DNA of 6,526 nt, from assembly GCA_020438525.1 (NCBI GenBank), contig JAGQUL010000115.1, positions 1 to 6,526 of the forward strand, given 5' to 3'. The first letter of the stretch is position 1, and each line of letters begins with the position of its first letter. Made by a program: the position numbers and the translations under genes. Source of the DNA: Thermoleophilia bacterium (GTDB lineage Bacteria > Actinomycetota > Thermoleophilia > Gaiellales > SKUG01). The notes beneath the pieces are model-generated. The model did no database searches and was not told where the DNA came from. It saw nothing but the letters and a program-made list of their open reading frames with translations. This document shows positions 5,747 through 6,526 of this stretch, piece after piece.

Positions 5747-6178
5747 ATGAGCGATTCGCTCGATGAGATGGGCCCGATCGACTACCTGCTGGTCGAGTGG
5801 CCCGACCGCCAGCCCGACGGCAGCGCGCTGCCGCACCTGATCGACCTGGTGGAGGCCGGCATCGTCCGCATACTCGACCTGGCGTTCATCACCAAGGATC
5901 AGGACGGCACGGTCGCGACCGTGGCGATCAACGAGCTCGGTGCCGAGTTCTCGATCTTCGACGGCGCATCGAGCGGACTGCTCGGGGACGACGACATCGA
6001 GGAGGCCGGCACCGCGCTGGAGCCGGGCACGAGTGCGGCGCTGCTCGTGTGGGAGAACCGCTGGGCCGCCCCGTTCGCGTCGGCGCTGCGCAGGAACGGC
6101 GCGCAGGTCGTCGCCACCGGACGCATCCCGATCCAGCAGATCGTCGCTGCGCTCGACGCCGTCGAAGCCGCAGTCTGA
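5747..6178 (+). CDS. DUF6325-family protein
   Basis: This is a 143-residue, acidic, soluble protein of unknown function. It matches my memory of DUF6325 proteins along its whole length. The N-terminus is MGPIDYLLVEWPD (8-20). Next come LPHLIDLVEAGIVRILDLAFITKDQDG, then FDGASSGLLGDDDIEEAGTALEPGTSAALLVWENRWAAPFASALRRNGAQVVATGRIP, and a final helix QQIVAALDAVE. There is no signal peptide, no full-length membrane segment and no recognisable catalytic residue set. The ATG is preceded by aggag with a 6-nt gap, so the start is well supported; in-frame codons upstream belong to the divergent control region. It is the first gene of a pair: the SHOCT gene begins 35 bp after its stop, in the same direction. 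As I recall, DUF6325 and SHOCT genes are often neighbours in actinobacteria, which would suggest a shared role, but that role is unknown. Confidence 0.88.
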   Translation: MSDSLDEMGPIDYLLVEWPDRQPDGSALPHLIDLVEAGIVRILDLAFITKDQDGTVATVAINELGAEFSIFDGASSGLLGDDDIEEAGTALEPGTSAALLVWENRWAAPFASALRRNGAQVVATGRIPIQQIVAALDAVEAAV

Positions 6179-6213
6179 CCCGTCCGACACGAGAACCACG
6201 AAAGGACTTCACC

Positions 6214-6526
6214 ATGCCAGGACTCCTCCGAGGCGTCGCCCGCACCGCGGTCGTCGCAGGCACCGCCACCGCGGTGAGCAACAACGTGTCGCGCCGACAG
6301 GCAAACCGCTGGGCGCAGCAGAGCCAGGCCCAGCCCGCGTACCTCGCGCCGCAGCAGACCAACGCCCAGCCGCAGCAGGCGTATGCAGCGCCGGCTCCGG
6401 CTGCGACAGCACCGGCGATCGAGCAGGGCGGCAGCTACCAGGCACCGATCGAGCAGCTCAAGGAGCTCGGCGAGCTGCGCGCACAGGGCATCCTGACGGA
6501 CGCCGAGTTCGAGGCGCAGAAGGCGA
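6214..6526 (+). CDS. SHOCT-domain protein (partial, 3' end off the window)
   Basis: The first 104 residues are visible. A weakly hydrophobic, slightly basic N-terminal helix (residues 3-21, GLLRGVARTAVVAGTATAV) could touch the membrane or a partner but is too short and polar for a certain transmembrane span. Residues 33-78 are a low-complexity linker rich in Gln, Ala and Pro. Residues 79-104 (IEQLKELGELRAQGILTDAEFEAQKA) are a clear SHOCT domain, a short helical module thought to mediate oligomerisation or attachment; only its last few residues are missing. The ATG follows aaagga with a 7-nt gap. It follows the DUF6325-like gene by 35 bp with no terminator between, so the two are probably co-transcribed. 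The frame probably ends just beyond the window. Confidence 0.88.
   Translation, partial: MPGLLRGVARTAVVAGTATAVSNNVSRRQANRWAQQSQAQPAYLAPQQTNAQPQQAYAAPAPAATAPAIEQGGSYQAPIEQLKELGELRAQGILTDAEFEAQKA

Noticed and set aside
5225..6199. 324-residue minus-strand open frame
   Set aside because: It spans the divergent region and is antisense to the DUF6325-like gene, with no family resemblance.
1..6526. CRISPR arrays, tRNA/rRNA genes, transposases, attachment sites
   Set aside because: Reading both strands showed no regularly spaced repeats, no tRNA cloverleaf or conserved rRNA blocks, and no transposase or integrase motifs.

Overview
This is a high-GC window (roughly 70% GC by eye). The genes show strong G/C preference at third codon positions and mostly good Shine-Dalgarno sites. 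An N-terminal DUF2510 domain, a DUF6325-type protein and a SHOCT-domain protein together point to an Actinomycetota chromosome. My best guess is a deep-branching lineage such as Thermoleophilia/Solirubrobacterales, but this rests on family resemblance only. I saw no RNA genes, insertion sequences, CRISPR arrays or phage genes.

Layout, left to right: (1) The 5' two-thirds or so of a minus-strand polysaccharide-deacetylase-like gene with a DUF7033-like N-terminal region, running off the left edge. (2) A 423-bp gap holding a doubtful small plus-strand ORF and a strong bulged hairpin that probably terminates the next gene. (3) A minus-strand class II fructose-bisphosphate aldolase, complete with metal-binding and substrate motifs. 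(4) A 249-bp divergent intergenic region with a 21-bp near-palindrome. It leads into a plus-strand DUF2510 membrane protein that probably starts at a CTG codon. (5) A small AT-richer promoter region with a perfect TTGACA -35 element embedded in an inverted repeat. It drives a secreted six-cysteine protein of unknown function. (6) A 12-bp-stem bidirectional terminator. (7) A minus-strand MFS exporter-like permease. (8) A divergent control region, followed by a plus-strand pair: a DUF6325-like protein and a SHOCT-domain protein cut by the right edge.

The genes do not form one pathway. They are short transcription units in alternating orientation: a central-metabolism aldolase, a cell-envelope or exopolysaccharide enzyme, two envelope proteins of unknown role, an efflux-type permease, and a two-gene unit of small uncharacterised proteins. 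No clear new multi-gene system is visible. The most interesting items are the probable CTG start, the operator-like palindromes in both divergent regions and in the promoter of the secreted gene, and the secreted six-cysteine orphan itself.
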